From CAIMMJ01 sp037131955 (lineage in GTDB: Bacteria > Bacteroidota > Bacteroidia > UBA4408): a DNA stretch of 64,000 nt. The DNA is taken from the NCBI GenBank assembly GCA_037131955.1, contig JBAXQC010000001.1, positions 62,001 to 126,000 of the forward strand. The letters are read 5' to 3'. Both the position numbers and the translations under genes were made by a program. The notes beneath the pieces are model-generated. The model saw nothing but the letters and a program-made list of their open reading frames with translations. It searched no databases and had not been told where the DNA came from. Each line of letters opens with the position of its first letter. Within the stretch, counting starts at the first letter, position 1. This document shows, piece by piece, positions 33,450-42,766 of this stretch.

Positions 33450-34196
33450 ATGAACAAAAAAAAACAGTCCATTTTTTTATCTGCCTCATGGGAAAATCTA
33501 ATCATGATAAATTATGAAGTGAATTCAGAGATTCTAAAAAAATATTTACCAATACATACGGAACTAGATTTATATAAAGGAAAAGCAATAGTTAGTATAG
33601 TTGGATTTATGTTTAAGAACACTAAAGTTTTTGGATTAAAATGGCCCTTTCATACCAATTTTGAAGAAGTAAATTTAAGATTTTATATAAAACATTTTGA
33701 TGGAGAAAAATGGAACAGAGGTGTTGCATTTATATCTGAAATTGTTCCTAAGCCAGCCATATCAATTATTGCAAACGCTCTGTATAACGAACATTACAGC
33801 ACTGCAAAAATGAAAAATTTACTCATAGAAAACGATGAAAATTTAGAGATAGAATACCATTGGAAAAGAGGCTCTAATTTTTGGAATTACATGAAAGTTG
33901 TTGCAAACAAAAAATTAAGTAAAATACCAGAAAATAGCGAAGAAGAATTTATTTTTGAGCATTACAAGGGATACAATCAACTTGATGATAAAACAACCAT
34001 AGAATATTGTTTGGAGCACCCCAGTTGGATGACTTATAAAGTAGAAAAATTTGAACTAAATTGTAACGTTCAAAATTTATATGGAAAAGAATTTGTTCCT
34101 TTTATAAACCCATCACACCTAAGTTCAGTTTTCTTGGCTAAAGGCTCAGATGTAATTGTAAGAAAACCAACCTATATAAGCATAAAAGAGCTTTAA
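33450..34196 (+). CDS. DUF2071 (YqjF-like) family protein
   Basis: A 248-residue cytosolic protein with the DUF2071 pattern: SASWENLIMINYEVNSEILKKYLP at the start, TELDLYKGKAIVSIVGFMF, VNLRFYIKHFDGEKWNRGVAFISEIVPK near 85-112, and HPSWMTYKVEKFE near the end. The function of the family is unknown. ATG at 33450 is preferred over the GTG just before it. It stands alone and is followed by a long non-coding stretch. Confidence 0.85.
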   Translation: MNKKKQSIFLSASWENLIMINYEVNSEILKKYLPIHTELDLYKGKAIVSIVGFMFKNTKVFGLKWPFHTNFEEVNLRFYIKHFDGEKWNRGVAFISEIVPKPAISIIANALYNEHYSTAKMKNLLIENDENLEIEYHWKRGSNFWNYMKVVANKKLSKIPENSEEEFIFEHYKGYNQLDDKTTIEYCLEHPSWMTYKVEKFELNCNVQNLYGKEFVPFINPSHLSSVFLAKGSDVIVRKPTYISIKEL

Positions 34197-34881
34197 AGAG
34201 TTTAATGAAATTCCTAAATTTTACATTTTAAACAATCTAAATAGACGTTAATCAAAAAGTTATTTTATCTTTTTTTAATTGTGTCTTACCCAATTTTCTC
34301 AGCGCAGCTAAACCCACTCACTTTTTTACTCATATTTAATTTTTTCTTTATGGAATTCATGAGAACGCTTCGCCTAGTGGACTTGATCAAAAAAGCAAAC
34401 AAAAAATTCGCCTTAGCGAACAAGGCTTAATTTTGTATTTCCCTCCTCCGCAGAGGAGGAGGTAGGAATTGTTTTCATTTGCAAAATTGCCACCTTTTGG
34501 TTGATATCTGCCACGGCAGAGAACCGAGCTCTCAACTTCCCAAAGAAGCTGATTGGAAACATGCAGCAACATTTTGCTTCATAAAAATAAACAGATAAAA
34601 TGAGGCCATTTGAAACTCCGAAAAAACACTTGTTTATAATACATTCAACAATTTACAGCAGAAAAAAAACCACTAAAACGCCTTGAATTAGTTCATTTTA
34701 ATGGATTCTAAAGAATTTGAGGATCCACTAAATAATTGGTGTAAATGCATTACGCAGGTTTGCATTTTTTTGAAAGTTGACTTTACTATTTATTAATAAT
34801 TATAGTACTTTTGGCAAGTTATACCATTTATAATAACTTTGAAATGCCAAGCTTGATTTTACTAAAAAAAATAAATAAAAA
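34197..34881. other. Long non-coding region with a hairpin, possible repeat remnant
   Basis: No convincing gene. A GC-rich hairpin CCTCCTC-CGCA-GAGGAGG is at 34442-34459. The stretch GTGGACTTGATCAAAAAAGC (34377 onward) resembles dispersed non-coding sequences common in bacteroidotal genomes, and the whole block 34310-34570 is less AT-rich than its flanks, as expected for an inserted and decayed element. The downstream end holds the promoter of the next gene. Confidence 0.45.
34806..34813 (+). promoter_or_regulatory. -7 promoter box for the oxygenase gene
   Basis: TACTTTTG fits TAnnTTTG exactly, 68 bases before the ATG. The nearest TTG upstream (34777-34779) is 26 bases away, longer than usual. 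Confidence 0.4.
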
Positions 34882-35664
34882 ATGGAATTAATAAATTTTG
34901 ATAGTTTAAATAAAAGAAAGGAAGAAATAAAAAAAGACTACCAATCGAAAAAACCTTTTAGGTATGTAATGTTTGAAAATTTCTTCTTTGAAGAAAAAGC
35001 AGAGTTAATCTATCAAAATTATCCAGCAATTGAAAATGATGTTTGGGACGGAACAACTTATTTAGATCAAAAAAATAAATTTCAAAAAACAAAATTTGAA
35101 TCGGGTTCAATTTTGGAGAAAGTGTTTCAAGAATTAAACTCTACTGAATTTTTAAAATGGATACAAGATGTGTCTGGAATTGAGGAGCCATTAATTGCCG
35201 ACGAAGAGCTTTTTGGCGGAGGATTACATCAATCAACCAACGGAGCTTTTTTAAATGTACATGTAGATTATAATTTTCATCCCACAACAAAATATCACAG
35301 AAGATTAAATGTTTTGGTTTATATGAACAAAGATTGGAAGGAAGAATACCAAGGACATGTTGAGTTATGGGATTTATCCAATGGAGATAAAGTTCAGTTA
35401 GGTAGATATGCTCCGCATTATAATAGATGTGTAATTTTTGAAACAAATGAAATTTCATTTCATGGGCACCCTAAACCATTGAATACCCCTAAAGGTGTGA
35501 ACCGAAAATCTCTTGCTACCTATTATTACTCAAAAAGTAGACCTGAAAATGAGATAGCAAGTAATCACAATACCCTTTACGTTAATACTGAAGGATTAGA
35601 GGGGCAAGTAAAAAGATTTACATCTGGAGTAAAGGCATTTTTAGAAAGAATAAATAAGAAATAA
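34882..35664 (+). CDS. 2-oxoglutarate/Fe(II)-dependent oxygenase, prolyl hydroxylase-like
   Basis: A 260-residue double-stranded beta-helix oxygenase. The iron-binding triad is H127, D129 in NVHVDYNFH and H194 in ISFHGHP; R208 in GVNRKSLATYY is the likely 2-oxoglutarate anchor. The order matches the 2OG-FeII_Oxy_3 family. Substrate unknown; homologues hydroxylate proteins, amino acids or sugar chains. It stands alone with its own promoter and converges with the UbiD gene. Confidence 0.88.
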   Translation: MELINFDSLNKRKEEIKKDYQSKKPFRYVMFENFFFEEKAELIYQNYPAIENDVWDGTTYLDQKNKFQKTKFESGSILEKVFQELNSTEFLKWIQDVSGIEEPLIADEELFGGGLHQSTNGAFLNVHVDYNFHPTTKYHRRLNVLVYMNKDWKEEYQGHVELWDLSNGDKVQLGRYAPHYNRCVIFETNEISFHGHPKPLNTPKGVNRKSLATYYYSKSRPENEIASNHNTLYVNTEGLEGQVKRFTSGVKAFLERINKK

Positions 35665-35681
35665 TAACTTTTATAATTTTG

Positions 35682-35705
35682 GTTGAAGCTTAACATCACT
35701 TCAAC
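35682..35705. terminator. Inverted repeat between convergent genes
   Basis: GTTGAAG (35682-35688) pairs with CTTCAAC (35699-35705) around a 10-base loop. It spans the stop codon of the UbiD gene and lies just past the oxygenase gene. No clear U-run, so a weak terminator call. Confidence 0.4.
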
Positions 35706-37540
35706 GATTCTAAGCTTCCACCTTTCTCAAACAATCTATCAACTCTTTTCTCTACCTCAGCGTCCTTTATTAATTCAGGGGCGTGATGTGGCTTTTTCCT
35801 GGCATCAATAATTAAATTTTCACAACTCCAATGCTTATTTTCAGTCGTTTCATTTACTCCGTAAATATCATGCGAAGGATTACTTCTGGTAAAAGCAACC
35901 CAAAGAAAATTGTTTAAAGTGTCTGCAACAAATTTTGCATCATCTGCTATTATTATAAGGGGGAAATTATTTATTTCTTGCTTAATGTTTTCTATCAAAA
36001 ACTTCTTTATACTTTCAATTTCTACTTTTGCTTTTGAATAATTTTCAAATGGATTTAATTCAAGAACTAAAACGCCGGGAATGGCTATAGTAATTTTTGA
36101 AATAAGAGGTGTGGAGGAGTTAAAAGCAGGCAATGATTTACCTAAAGTTCTGATAGGATTTCCTATCGCAGCAAAAACAACTTTTGAACCGGTATTTAAT
36201 CCATCTCCGCTGTAATCTAAAGTATCAATTGATGTATTGGTATAAAAATGTACATCTCTTTGTAAGTTTATTCTTTCTAAAATATGAATAAGAAAATCAT
36301 CCTCGGGATGTGTATTAAGTTTAGGATTATCGCCTTCACTTGCAATAAATAAAAACTTTGCCAGTGAAAGTTGTCCTTTGCCTAAAATATGATTGGCAAT
36401 AGTAAGCAATTCGCTTGGTCTTGGATTGTGTTGGTATGGAGTATATCTTTCATTACCTATTGCAAACAACAACGGATGAACACCAGCTGCATCTACTGCA
36501 TTTAATTGTTTAAGGCCGGGAATTTCTGAAGGCAAAACAGGACCCGTAATTTCATGTATTAATGCTCCAAAACTTGTGTCTTCTTGAGGCGGACGACCTA
36601 CTACTGTAAATGGCCAAATTGCATTTTTTCGGTGATAAACATTCTGAACTTTTAGTAAAGGAAAATCATGTTTAAGGCTATAATATCCTAAATGATCTCC
36701 AAAAGGGCCTTCAGATTTATTTTCGTTCGGAAATGCATAACCCGTTATAACAAAATCTGCATCAGAAGAAATACAGAAACCTTCTTTATCATAAAAATAT
36801 CTAAAATTTCTATTGGCTAGTACACCCCCAAAAATCACTTCACTTAATCCCTCAGGCAAAGGCATAACTGCCGCTACAGCATGAGCCGGAGGGCCACCAA
36901 TAAAAATACTTACCTTCATTGGTTTGCCTAACTTATTCCATTTAGTTTGATGAACGCCAATGCCTCTGTGCAATTGGTAATGCAATCCAATTTCTTTGTC
37001 TAGTTCGTAATCGTTTCCATTGAGTTGAATTCTATACATCCCCAAATTAGAATTCATAATTCCGGGTTTGTCGGCATCCTCTGTATAAACAATTGGAAGT
37101 GTTACAAAAGCACCACCGTCCATGGGCCAATTTTTAATTAATGGCAATTCAGAAATTTTTGCTCTACCAAAATCTACAGGCCTGGACAAAACAGATTTAA
37201 TTGGCAAGGCAGATATGGCAGCAGCCCCTGCACCAAATGCAGAAATTGGATTTTTAATTATTGCCATTGGATTACGCTTTGCCTCAACCAATGTTTCAAC
37301 TTTTTTTATAGAATCTCTAAAAATAAATTTACTCCTGTCTAAGGTTCCAAACAAATTAGAAACAGCCCTAAATTTAGTGCCTTTTACATTTTCAAAAAAT
37401 AATGCAGGACCTTGCAAATCATAAACCCTGCAATGTATTGAAGCCATTTCTAAATTAGGGTCAACTTCCTCTTTAATTCTAATTAGGTGACCGTTTTTTT
37501 CTAGGTCATAAATACATTCTTCGGTGCTTTTGTAACTCAT
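35696..37540 (-). CDS. UbiD-family prenyl-FMN-dependent decarboxylase
   Basis: A 614-residue UbiD-type decarboxylase. MSYKSTEECIYDLEKNGHL opens the N-domain as in menaquinone-type UbiD proteins. The prenyl-FMN site segment EGPFGDHLGYYS is at about 277-288, and HPLLFAIGNERYTPY follows. Members need the prenylated flavin made by a UbiX partner, not present here. In Bacteroidota this long form is usually annotated as menaquinone-biosynthesis decarboxylase (futalosine or classical route); the exact substrate is not proven. It is 3 bases downstream of the glycosyltransferase gene, so they share a transcript. Confidence 0.88.
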   Translation of the reverse strand: MSYKSTEECIYDLEKNGHLIRIKEEVDPNLEMASIHCRVYDLQGPALFFENVKGTKFRAVSNLFGTLDRSKFIFRDSIKKVETLVEAKRNPMAIIKNPISAFGAGAAAISALPIKSVLSRPVDFGRAKISELPLIKNWPMDGGAFVTLPIVYTEDADKPGIMNSNLGMYRIQLNGNDYELDKEIGLHYQLHRGIGVHQTKWNKLGKPMKVSIFIGGPPAHAVAAVMPLPEGLSEVIFGGVLANRNFRYFYDKEGFCISSDADFVITGYAFPNENKSEGPFGDHLGYYSLKHDFPLLKVQNVYHRKNAIWPFTVVGRPPQEDTSFGALIHEITGPVLPSEIPGLKQLNAVDAAGVHPLLFAIGNERYTPYQHNPRPSELLTIANHILGKGQLSLAKFLFIASEGDNPKLNTHPEDDFLIHILERINLQRDVHFYTNTSIDTLDYSGDGLNTGSKVVFAAIGNPIRTLGKSLPAFNSSTPLISKITIAIPGVLVLELNPFENYSKAKVEIESIKKFLIENIKQEINNFPLIIIADDAKFVADTLNNFLWVAFTRSNPSHDIYGVNETTENKHWSCENLIIDARKKPHHAPELIKDAEVEKRVDRLFEKGGSLESLK

Positions 37541-37543
37541 AAA

Positions 37544-38851
37544 TTAATCTGCTAAACCAATAATATCTGCTAATTGTTTAGCTTGATGAGTTCGGCTATA
37601 CTTTTTTATTAGAGTATCTATATGATAGGTTTCAACTTTACCTAGTTCTAGAAATTGAGAAAATATTTCATTTAAATAATTAAAAAGGCCATTTAAATCG
37701 GTATAATCGAACATTTTTCCTGCACCACATTGCTCAATTATTTCAGCGGCATCGCCATCTGCGGGACCAATGGCAACAATAGTTTTTTTAGCAGCAAGGT
37801 ATTCAAATAATTTACCCGTTAAAATTCCTTTATTATTTTTTGCTTGAGGAATTATCAAAAGTAACACCTCTGAATTTAATAATTCAGAAATGGATTGGCT
37901 GTGCGAAACATGAGGATGAAATTTAATTTTTAAATTAGGTATCACATTAAATTTTTCCTGAATTGACAAGCTTGCATTCCCAAAAAAATCTAATGCAAAC
38001 ATCTCTTGAAATTTAGAAATACTAGAAAGATTTGTTAAAGCCTTAATCATTAAACTTATGGGATAATCATTGGATAAGGTTCCCGTATAAACCAATCTAA
38101 AGCCATTATTTTTTGACATTGGAATATTTTCAAAATCATTTTGATCGTAGCCGTTAGGGATTACAAAAGTTTTGTTGGAGATGGGTTTTAACGATTTAGA
38201 AACAAATCTCTCTTTAATAAAATCACTGACCGTAATTATTGAATCACTTTTTTCTAAAACAGTTTTCTCAAATAATGCATCTTTTTTTTTTGCCCAGTTT
38301 GTATGATTAAATTCTTTGTAATAAAAGATTTCAGTCCATGGGTCACGTAAATCGGCAATCCAATTTATGTTTAATACTTTCTTTAATTCCAAACCAATTA
38401 ACTGCGAAGAATGCGGTGGACTTGTAGTGATTACCGTTTTTATATTGTGAGCTAAAATTATTTCTTTCGCTTTTTCTAATGCATACTTATTCCATCCTAT
38501 TCTGGCATCGGGAATAAAAAAATTACCTCTTACAAACTTTGAAATTTTTTGAATTAAACCACTTTTATTTTCATTAGTGAAACCAGCGTATGGAATCTGT
38601 TTTTTGGGACTCAATCGCTTGTACAAATTTAAAATCTCAAAAGACTTTGTTCTGTATACAATAACATTTGGCGACAATTCTTTTTCTAGCGAATAATCAT
38701 AGAGCGGATAAGATGCCACCTTTTCATCCACAGTTATTACAATTGGTTGAATATTATTCTCCAGTAAATAATTGCAAAGCTTTAACCATCTTTGCACTCC
38801 TGCCCCACCCGCTGGTGGCCAATAATAAGTGATGATTAATACTTTTTTCAA
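37544..38851 (-). CDS. GT4-family glycosyltransferase
   Basis: A 435-residue GT-B glycosyltransferase. The N-terminal glycine-rich loop is YYWPPAGGAGVQRW at about 8-21; WIADLRDPWTEIF lies near 165-177; the C-domain has FRLVYTGTLS and the E-rich EYLAAKKTIVAIGPADGDAAEII near 355-380 for nucleotide-sugar binding. It probably moves a sugar onto a lipid-linked or surface polymer. Neighbours give no clue to the acceptor. Confidence 0.88.
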   Translation of the reverse strand: MKKVLIITYYWPPAGGAGVQRWLKLCNYLLENNIQPIVITVDEKVASYPLYDYSLEKELSPNVIVYRTKSFEILNLYKRLSPKKQIPYAGFTNENKSGLIQKISKFVRGNFFIPDARIGWNKYALEKAKEIILAHNIKTVITTSPPHSSQLIGLELKKVLNINWIADLRDPWTEIFYYKEFNHTNWAKKKDALFEKTVLEKSDSIITVSDFIKERFVSKSLKPISNKTFVIPNGYDQNDFENIPMSKNNGFRLVYTGTLSNDYPISLMIKALTNLSSISKFQEMFALDFFGNASLSIQEKFNVIPNLKIKFHPHVSHSQSISELLNSEVLLLIIPQAKNNKGILTGKLFEYLAAKKTIVAIGPADGDAAEIIEQCGAGKMFDYTDLNGLFNYLNEIFSQFLELGKVETYHIDTLIKKYSRTHQAKQLADIIGLAD

Positions 38852-38860
38852 TGCTAATTA

Positions 38861-39481
38861 TTACTTTTTTAAGATTTCTATTTTATAATCTTCCATACCC
38901 AATTCAATCACTTTTAAAGCTTCTTCACGCCCATAAACTTGTACAATTTCGCAAACGTGTTCTTCAATTCCTGGCATATTCTTATAGGTTAAAAAATAAT
39001 GTTTTAGTCGTTGTAAAATAGAGCTGGGAATATCTGAAATATCTTTAAAGCCTGTATAAAATTCATCTTTAGCCATAACTGCAACAATTTTATCATCTGC
39101 CTCACCTTTGTCTATTAACCTGAAACCTCCAATTGGAATTGCCTTTAAAATTATATCTCCATGTGTAATATTTCTTTCTGATAATACGCAAATATCCAAA
39201 GGGTCACTGTCGCCATTTAAACTTTCTCTTTCGCTTTGTTGTGCAGAATAGGATCCAGACTTTTTTCCGCTGTAGGTTTGAGGGATAAATCCATACAAAG
39301 CAGGAATAATATTAGAAAATTTTTGAGGACGATCGACTTTCAAATAACCTGATTGCTTATCTATTTCATACTTTACCGTATCGGTAGGAACAATTTCAAT
39401 AAATGCAGTTACAAAGTTAGGTGCTTCGTTACCTATAGATATTCCGTGCCAAGGATGAGCTTTAAATTGAAGTGGTTCCAT
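38861..39481 (-). CDS. ppa: Inorganic pyrophosphatase, family I
   Basis: A 206-residue soluble enzyme that hydrolyses pyrophosphate to phosphate, pulling biosynthesis forward. The metal site is the signature GDSDPLDICVL with D91, D93 and D96; KYEIDKQSGYLKVDR near 37-51 and YGFIPQTY near 63-70 are further family residues. The protein is some 25-30 residues longer than the E. coli form, typical for Bacteroidota. It has its own well-formed promoter. Confidence 0.95.
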   Translation of the reverse strand: MEPLQFKAHPWHGISIGNEAPNFVTAFIEIVPTDTVKYEIDKQSGYLKVDRPQKFSNIIPALYGFIPQTYSGKKSGSYSAQQSERESLNGDSDPLDICVLSERNITHGDIILKAIPIGGFRLIDKGEADDKIVAVMAKDEFYTGFKDISDIPSSILQRLKHYFLTYKNMPGIEEHVCEIVQVYGREEALKVIELGMEDYKIEILKK

Positions 39482-39513
39482 TTTATTAATTTTAAATAGT
39501 TGTAAAATGTAAA

Positions 39514-39521
39514 TACATTTG
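39514..39521 (+). promoter_or_regulatory. -7 promoter box for the TerB/DnaJ gene
   Basis: TACATTTG, an exact TAnnTTTG match, about 76 bases before the ATG at 39597. It overlaps the back of the ppa promoter region on the other strand. Confidence 0.4.
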
Positions 39522-39524
39522 CGT

Positions 39525-39554
39525 CAAATTTAAGTAAGGGATTTAATCTTTCAA
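39525..39554 (-). promoter_or_regulatory. Bacteroidota-type promoter for ppa
   Basis: On the minus strand TTG (39554-39552), 19-base gap, TAAATTTG (39532-39525): a full match to TTG-N19-TAnnTTTG, 43 bases ahead of the start codon. Confidence 0.7.
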
Positions 39555-39596
39555 GAAAAATTTTATTTGAATAAAAATAATTTAAAATATTATATC

Positions 39597-40322
39597 ATGA
39601 CAAAATTTGGAAAATGGTTGGGTGGTGGACTTGGTTGGGCTTTTGGTGGTCCTATTGGGGCAATTATTGGCTTTGCCATTGGAACAGTACTAGACGATAC
39701 TAAAGTTGTTTCGGAAGCAGCTGGTGTTAGTGAACAAAACAGAATTAGCGACTTTGCTTCAAGTTTACTTGTGCTTGCAGCTGCAGTTATTAAAGCCGAT
39801 GGTTCGGTTTTGAAAAGTGAGGTTGAATATGTAAAACAATTTTTTGTGAAACATTTTGGTGTTGACCATACCAAACAGCAAATGTTATTGTTCAAAGAAA
39901 TTCTAAACAAAGATATTCCGGTTGCAGATGTTTGTCAGCAGATAAAAAGCAATATGGAATTGGCTTCTAGAATTCAGTTGGTATATTTTTTATTTGGAAT
40001 TGCATTAGCAGATGGAAGAATTGAAAAAAATGAATTAGATTCTATACATTATATTTCTCAAAAATTAGGAATATCTGAGCTTGATTTCAATTCCATTAAA
40101 AGTATGTACATCAAACATACAGACAGCGATTATACCATTTTAGAAATATCCAAAGACGCAAGTGACGAAGAAGTAAAAAAAGCCTACAGAAAAATGGCCG
40201 TTAAATTTCATCCGGATAAAGTTTCTCACCTTGGCGAAGAATATCAGGCAGATGCTAAAGTAAAATTTCAAAAGGTACAGGAGGCTTATGATAATATCAA
40301 AAAAAGTAGAGGAATAAACTAA
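39597..40322 (+). CDS. TerB-like and DnaJ-domain protein (DjlA-like)
   Basis: A 241-residue protein counted from the ATG at 39597; upstream codons in the frame look like untranslated leader. The N-terminal 30 residues are glycine-rich (GKWLGGGLGWAFGGPIGAIIG), a possible membrane-associating segment like that of DjlA. A TerB-like helical domain spans about 45-165 (SLLVLAAAVIKADG, then ALADGRIEKNELDSI). The J domain is at the C-terminus with the HPD motif in KFHPDKVSHLG at about 210. A DnaK co-chaperone role is likely. The stop codon overlaps that of the next, convergent gene by 4 bases. Confidence 0.88.
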   Translation: MTKFGKWLGGGLGWAFGGPIGAIIGFAIGTVLDDTKVVSEAAGVSEQNRISDFASSLLVLAAAVIKADGSVLKSEVEYVKQFFVKHFGVDHTKQQMLLFKEILNKDIPVADVCQQIKSNMELASRIQLVYFLFGIALADGRIEKNELDSIHYISQKLGISELDFNSIKSMYIKHTDSDYTILEISKDASDEEVKKAYRKMAVKFHPDKVSHLGEEYQADAKVKFQKVQEAYDNIKKSRGIN

Positions 40323-41110
40323 AAAGCAGCATCCAGTTTACTATTTACGCCAATTCCAAATAAAGAGAAATCATATTTTATAGGATCTTCCAAGCAAAAT
40401 TCTCTCAACCTAAACGTTAATTCTTCTGCGGCCTTCCAATCGTTTTGTTTACGGCCCAATATTCCCAATTGCCTTGCAACATTTCCAGAATGAACATCTA
40501 AAGGACAATACAATTGAGATGGGTTGAGCTTCTGCCAAATTCCAAAGTCAACTCCTCTCCTATCCTGTCTTACCATCCACCTTAAAAACATGTTTAGCCT
40601 TTTGCAAGCAGAATTTTCATTGGGATTTGAAACGTGTTTAAAACTCCTATTTAGTTTATTTCCCAAGAACTCATTTCTAAAAAAATTAATCCCTTCTTTT
40701 ATTGCATGTTCACTTGTATTAAACTTTGAAAATAATGTTTCTAAGCCTTTATGTTTTGTATATATTTTTTGAAGAGATTTAAAAAAAAAGAGCAAATCTT
40801 TAGCATTAAATGTTCTGTGCACAAAGGAATTAATGGCTTTAGAATTTAGTTTTTCAAAATTAGTTTCCACAATAAATTCATACGGAGAATTATCCATAAT
40901 TTTCATCAGAGTATCTCCATTTTTTAAAATACTTTTTCTTTGTCCCCAGGAAATTGTTGCCATTAAAAAAGCGCTTATTTCAATGTCTTCTTTTGTATTA
41001 AATCTGTGTGGAATAGAAATTGGGTCTAGTTCAATAAAATTAACGGTGTTGTATTTATCATGAGCCTCGTCTAAAATACTTTTTATCTCGGCAATTTTTA
41101 GAGGTGTCAT
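40319..41110 (-). CDS. TIGR02757 / DUF2400 family protein
   Basis: A 263-residue protein of the DUF2400 family, recognised by DPISIPHRF at about 44-52, EISAFLMATISWGQR near 58-72, FRWMVRQDRRGVDFGIW and PLDVHSGNVARQLG. The HHH-like helical fold resembles DNA-glycosylase helix-hairpin-helix proteins, and a role in nucleic-acid binding has been suggested, but the function is not known. It overlaps the substrate-binding protein gene by 4 bases (ATGA), so the two are translationally coupled. Confidence 0.88.
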   Translation of the reverse strand: MTPLKIAEIKSILDEAHDKYNTVNFIELDPISIPHRFNTKEDIEISAFLMATISWGQRKSILKNGDTLMKIMDNSPYEFIVETNFEKLNSKAINSFVHRTFNAKDLLFFFKSLQKIYTKHKGLETLFSKFNTSEHAIKEGINFFRNEFLGNKLNRSFKHVSNPNENSACKRLNMFLRWMVRQDRRGVDFGIWQKLNPSQLYCPLDVHSGNVARQLGILGRKQNDWKAAEELTFRLREFCLEDPIKYDFSLFGIGVNSKLDAAF

Positions 41111-42729
41111 TTTATTTTTACTGTTTTTAATTGCAATAGATTTAGAGAATTAAATTGCAGCCCAGATAAATTATTGTGATAAAATACAACAGCTTCATCA
41201 TAATACAAACTAATAACAGGACATTCTTGGGCAATTATACTGTCTAATTTAGAATACAATTTTATTCTTTCATTAGCGTCTATTGTGGAGATAGATTGTG
41301 CGTAAATACTGTCGAAAACAGCATTAGAGAATCTTGCATAGTTTGGGCCTTGAGGAGGAATTTTTGAGCTGCAAAAAACCGATAAAAAATTTTCGGCGTC
41401 AGGAAAATCTGCCACCCAAGATTTTCTAAAAAAATCTATTTCACCTTTTGCAATAGATTCAGAATTTACAGCTGAAGGTAAGACCTGAATCTTAGAAGGA
41501 ATTCCACATTCGTTTAATTGTTGTTGCACAAACTCGCAAACATCAGCATATACGGATGTAGTAGTGATAACAATGGGGTTGTTTACATTTAAAACAATAC
41601 CAGATTCTTTTATTAATTGCTTTGCATATTCAGGATTGTATTGATAATGTTTTGGATTGTATTTGTTTGGCAAATTTAATCCATCTGCCACAAAGCTCCC
41701 CTGCGATGGTATTCCAATTCCATTTCGTAAAAAGGTAATTAGTTTTCTTCTGTCAATGCTGGCAGAAATTGCTTGCCTAATTTTTAAATTTTGTAGAGGA
41801 TTTACATTTTTATTGTTTAGTAATATTCCAAAATAATCTGTTTTTAAAAACGGCATCCTGTGCATTAAAAATTTACCCTTGTGTTTACCTTTTAAGCTTC
41901 CATTAAAATTCAGTAAATCATCTTTGTAACTCCCATCTAAGCCACTCATAAAATCGAATTTGTTTTTTAAAAAAGCCAGGTATGCTGTTTGTTTATCTTT
42001 TATAAATGAAAGTGCAATTGCATCGATAAACGGTAGTTTTTTACCATTTACAGATTCAAAATATTTTTTGTTTTTTAGCAGAACTAATTTCTCTCCCTCT
42101 AACCATCTTTTAAAACAAAAAGGTCCTGTTCCAACAGGATTTGCTCTAAAATTTGAAGCATAAAAATCAATTGCTTCTTTGGGAACTACGCTACAATATT
42201 GATGACTGAGTAAATTTAAAAAAGGAGAAAATGCTTGCTTTAGATAAATTACAAAAACAGAATCATTTTCGGCAACAAAACCGTTTTCTCTAACATTTCT
42301 AAACACCCAAGAGCCAGGAGAAGATAAGGATTCATCTAAAATTCTATTGTAACTAAATACAAAGTCGTTTGCTATTACTCTCCTAGTTTTTAATTTTCCG
42401 AAACACTCATTTTCATGAAAAAACACATCACTTCTTAACGTAAACCTATATTCTAAACCATTTTCAGAAACTTGCCATTTTTTTGCAATACTTGGAATTA
42501 GCTGCAAATTGCTATCCAATTGAAGCAATCCATTGTAAAGTTGGTTCAACACCCAAATATTTTCTGTAGTTCTTGCAAAGGCGGGGTCTAAGCTAGTTAT
42601 GCCTGCAGATTCATTGTATCTAAAAACTTTTAAACTAGAATTGTTCTGTTTATTTTGGTTGCACCCACTAAAAAATAATAGAGTAACTACCGTAATTAAG
42701 AGATAAAATCTGTATAAATTTGTAGGCAT
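41107..42729 (-). CDS. Peptide/nickel-type ABC transporter substrate-binding lipoprotein
   Basis: A 540-residue family-5 solute-binding protein. The signal sequence ends in a lipobox LFFSGC with C23 as lipidation site. Typical landmarks follow: ITSLDPAFARTTENIWVLNQLYNGLL near 43-68, DFVFSYNRILD, GTGPFCFKRW, and RQAISASIDRRKLI at about 315-328. It would bind oligopeptides or similar ligands. No permease or ATPase gene is adjacent, which is common in this phylum. Second gene of the transcript is DUF2400. Confidence 0.9.
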   Translation of the reverse strand: MPTNLYRFYLLITVVTLLFFSGCNQNKQNNSSLKVFRYNESAGITSLDPAFARTTENIWVLNQLYNGLLQLDSNLQLIPSIAKKWQVSENGLEYRFTLRSDVFFHENECFGKLKTRRVIANDFVFSYNRILDESLSSPGSWVFRNVRENGFVAENDSVFVIYLKQAFSPFLNLLSHQYCSVVPKEAIDFYASNFRANPVGTGPFCFKRWLEGEKLVLLKNKKYFESVNGKKLPFIDAIALSFIKDKQTAYLAFLKNKFDFMSGLDGSYKDDLLNFNGSLKGKHKGKFLMHRMPFLKTDYFGILLNNKNVNPLQNLKIRQAISASIDRRKLITFLRNGIGIPSQGSFVADGLNLPNKYNPKHYQYNPEYAKQLIKESGIVLNVNNPIVITTTSVYADVCEFVQQQLNECGIPSKIQVLPSAVNSESIAKGEIDFFRKSWVADFPDAENFLSVFCSSKIPPQGPNYARFSNAVFDSIYAQSISTIDANERIKLYSKLDSIIAQECPVISLYYDEAVVFYHNNLSGLQFNSLNLLQLKTVKIK

Positions 42730-42753
42730 CGTGATAAAATTCTATTTCTTTTT

Positions 42754-42761
42754 TATATTTG
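42754..42761 (+). promoter_or_regulatory. -7 promoter box for the mtaB operon, very close to the start codon
   Basis: TATATTTG, an exact TAnnTTTG, ends 5 bases before the mtaB ATG, which predicts a leaderless message. No well-spaced TTG was found upstream. Confidence 0.45.
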
Positions 42762-42766
42762 CATAA

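Noticed and set aside
34387..34572. Small minus-strand frame of 61 codons
   Set aside because: It runs through the GC-rich hairpin of a non-coding block, with no family likeness or promoter.
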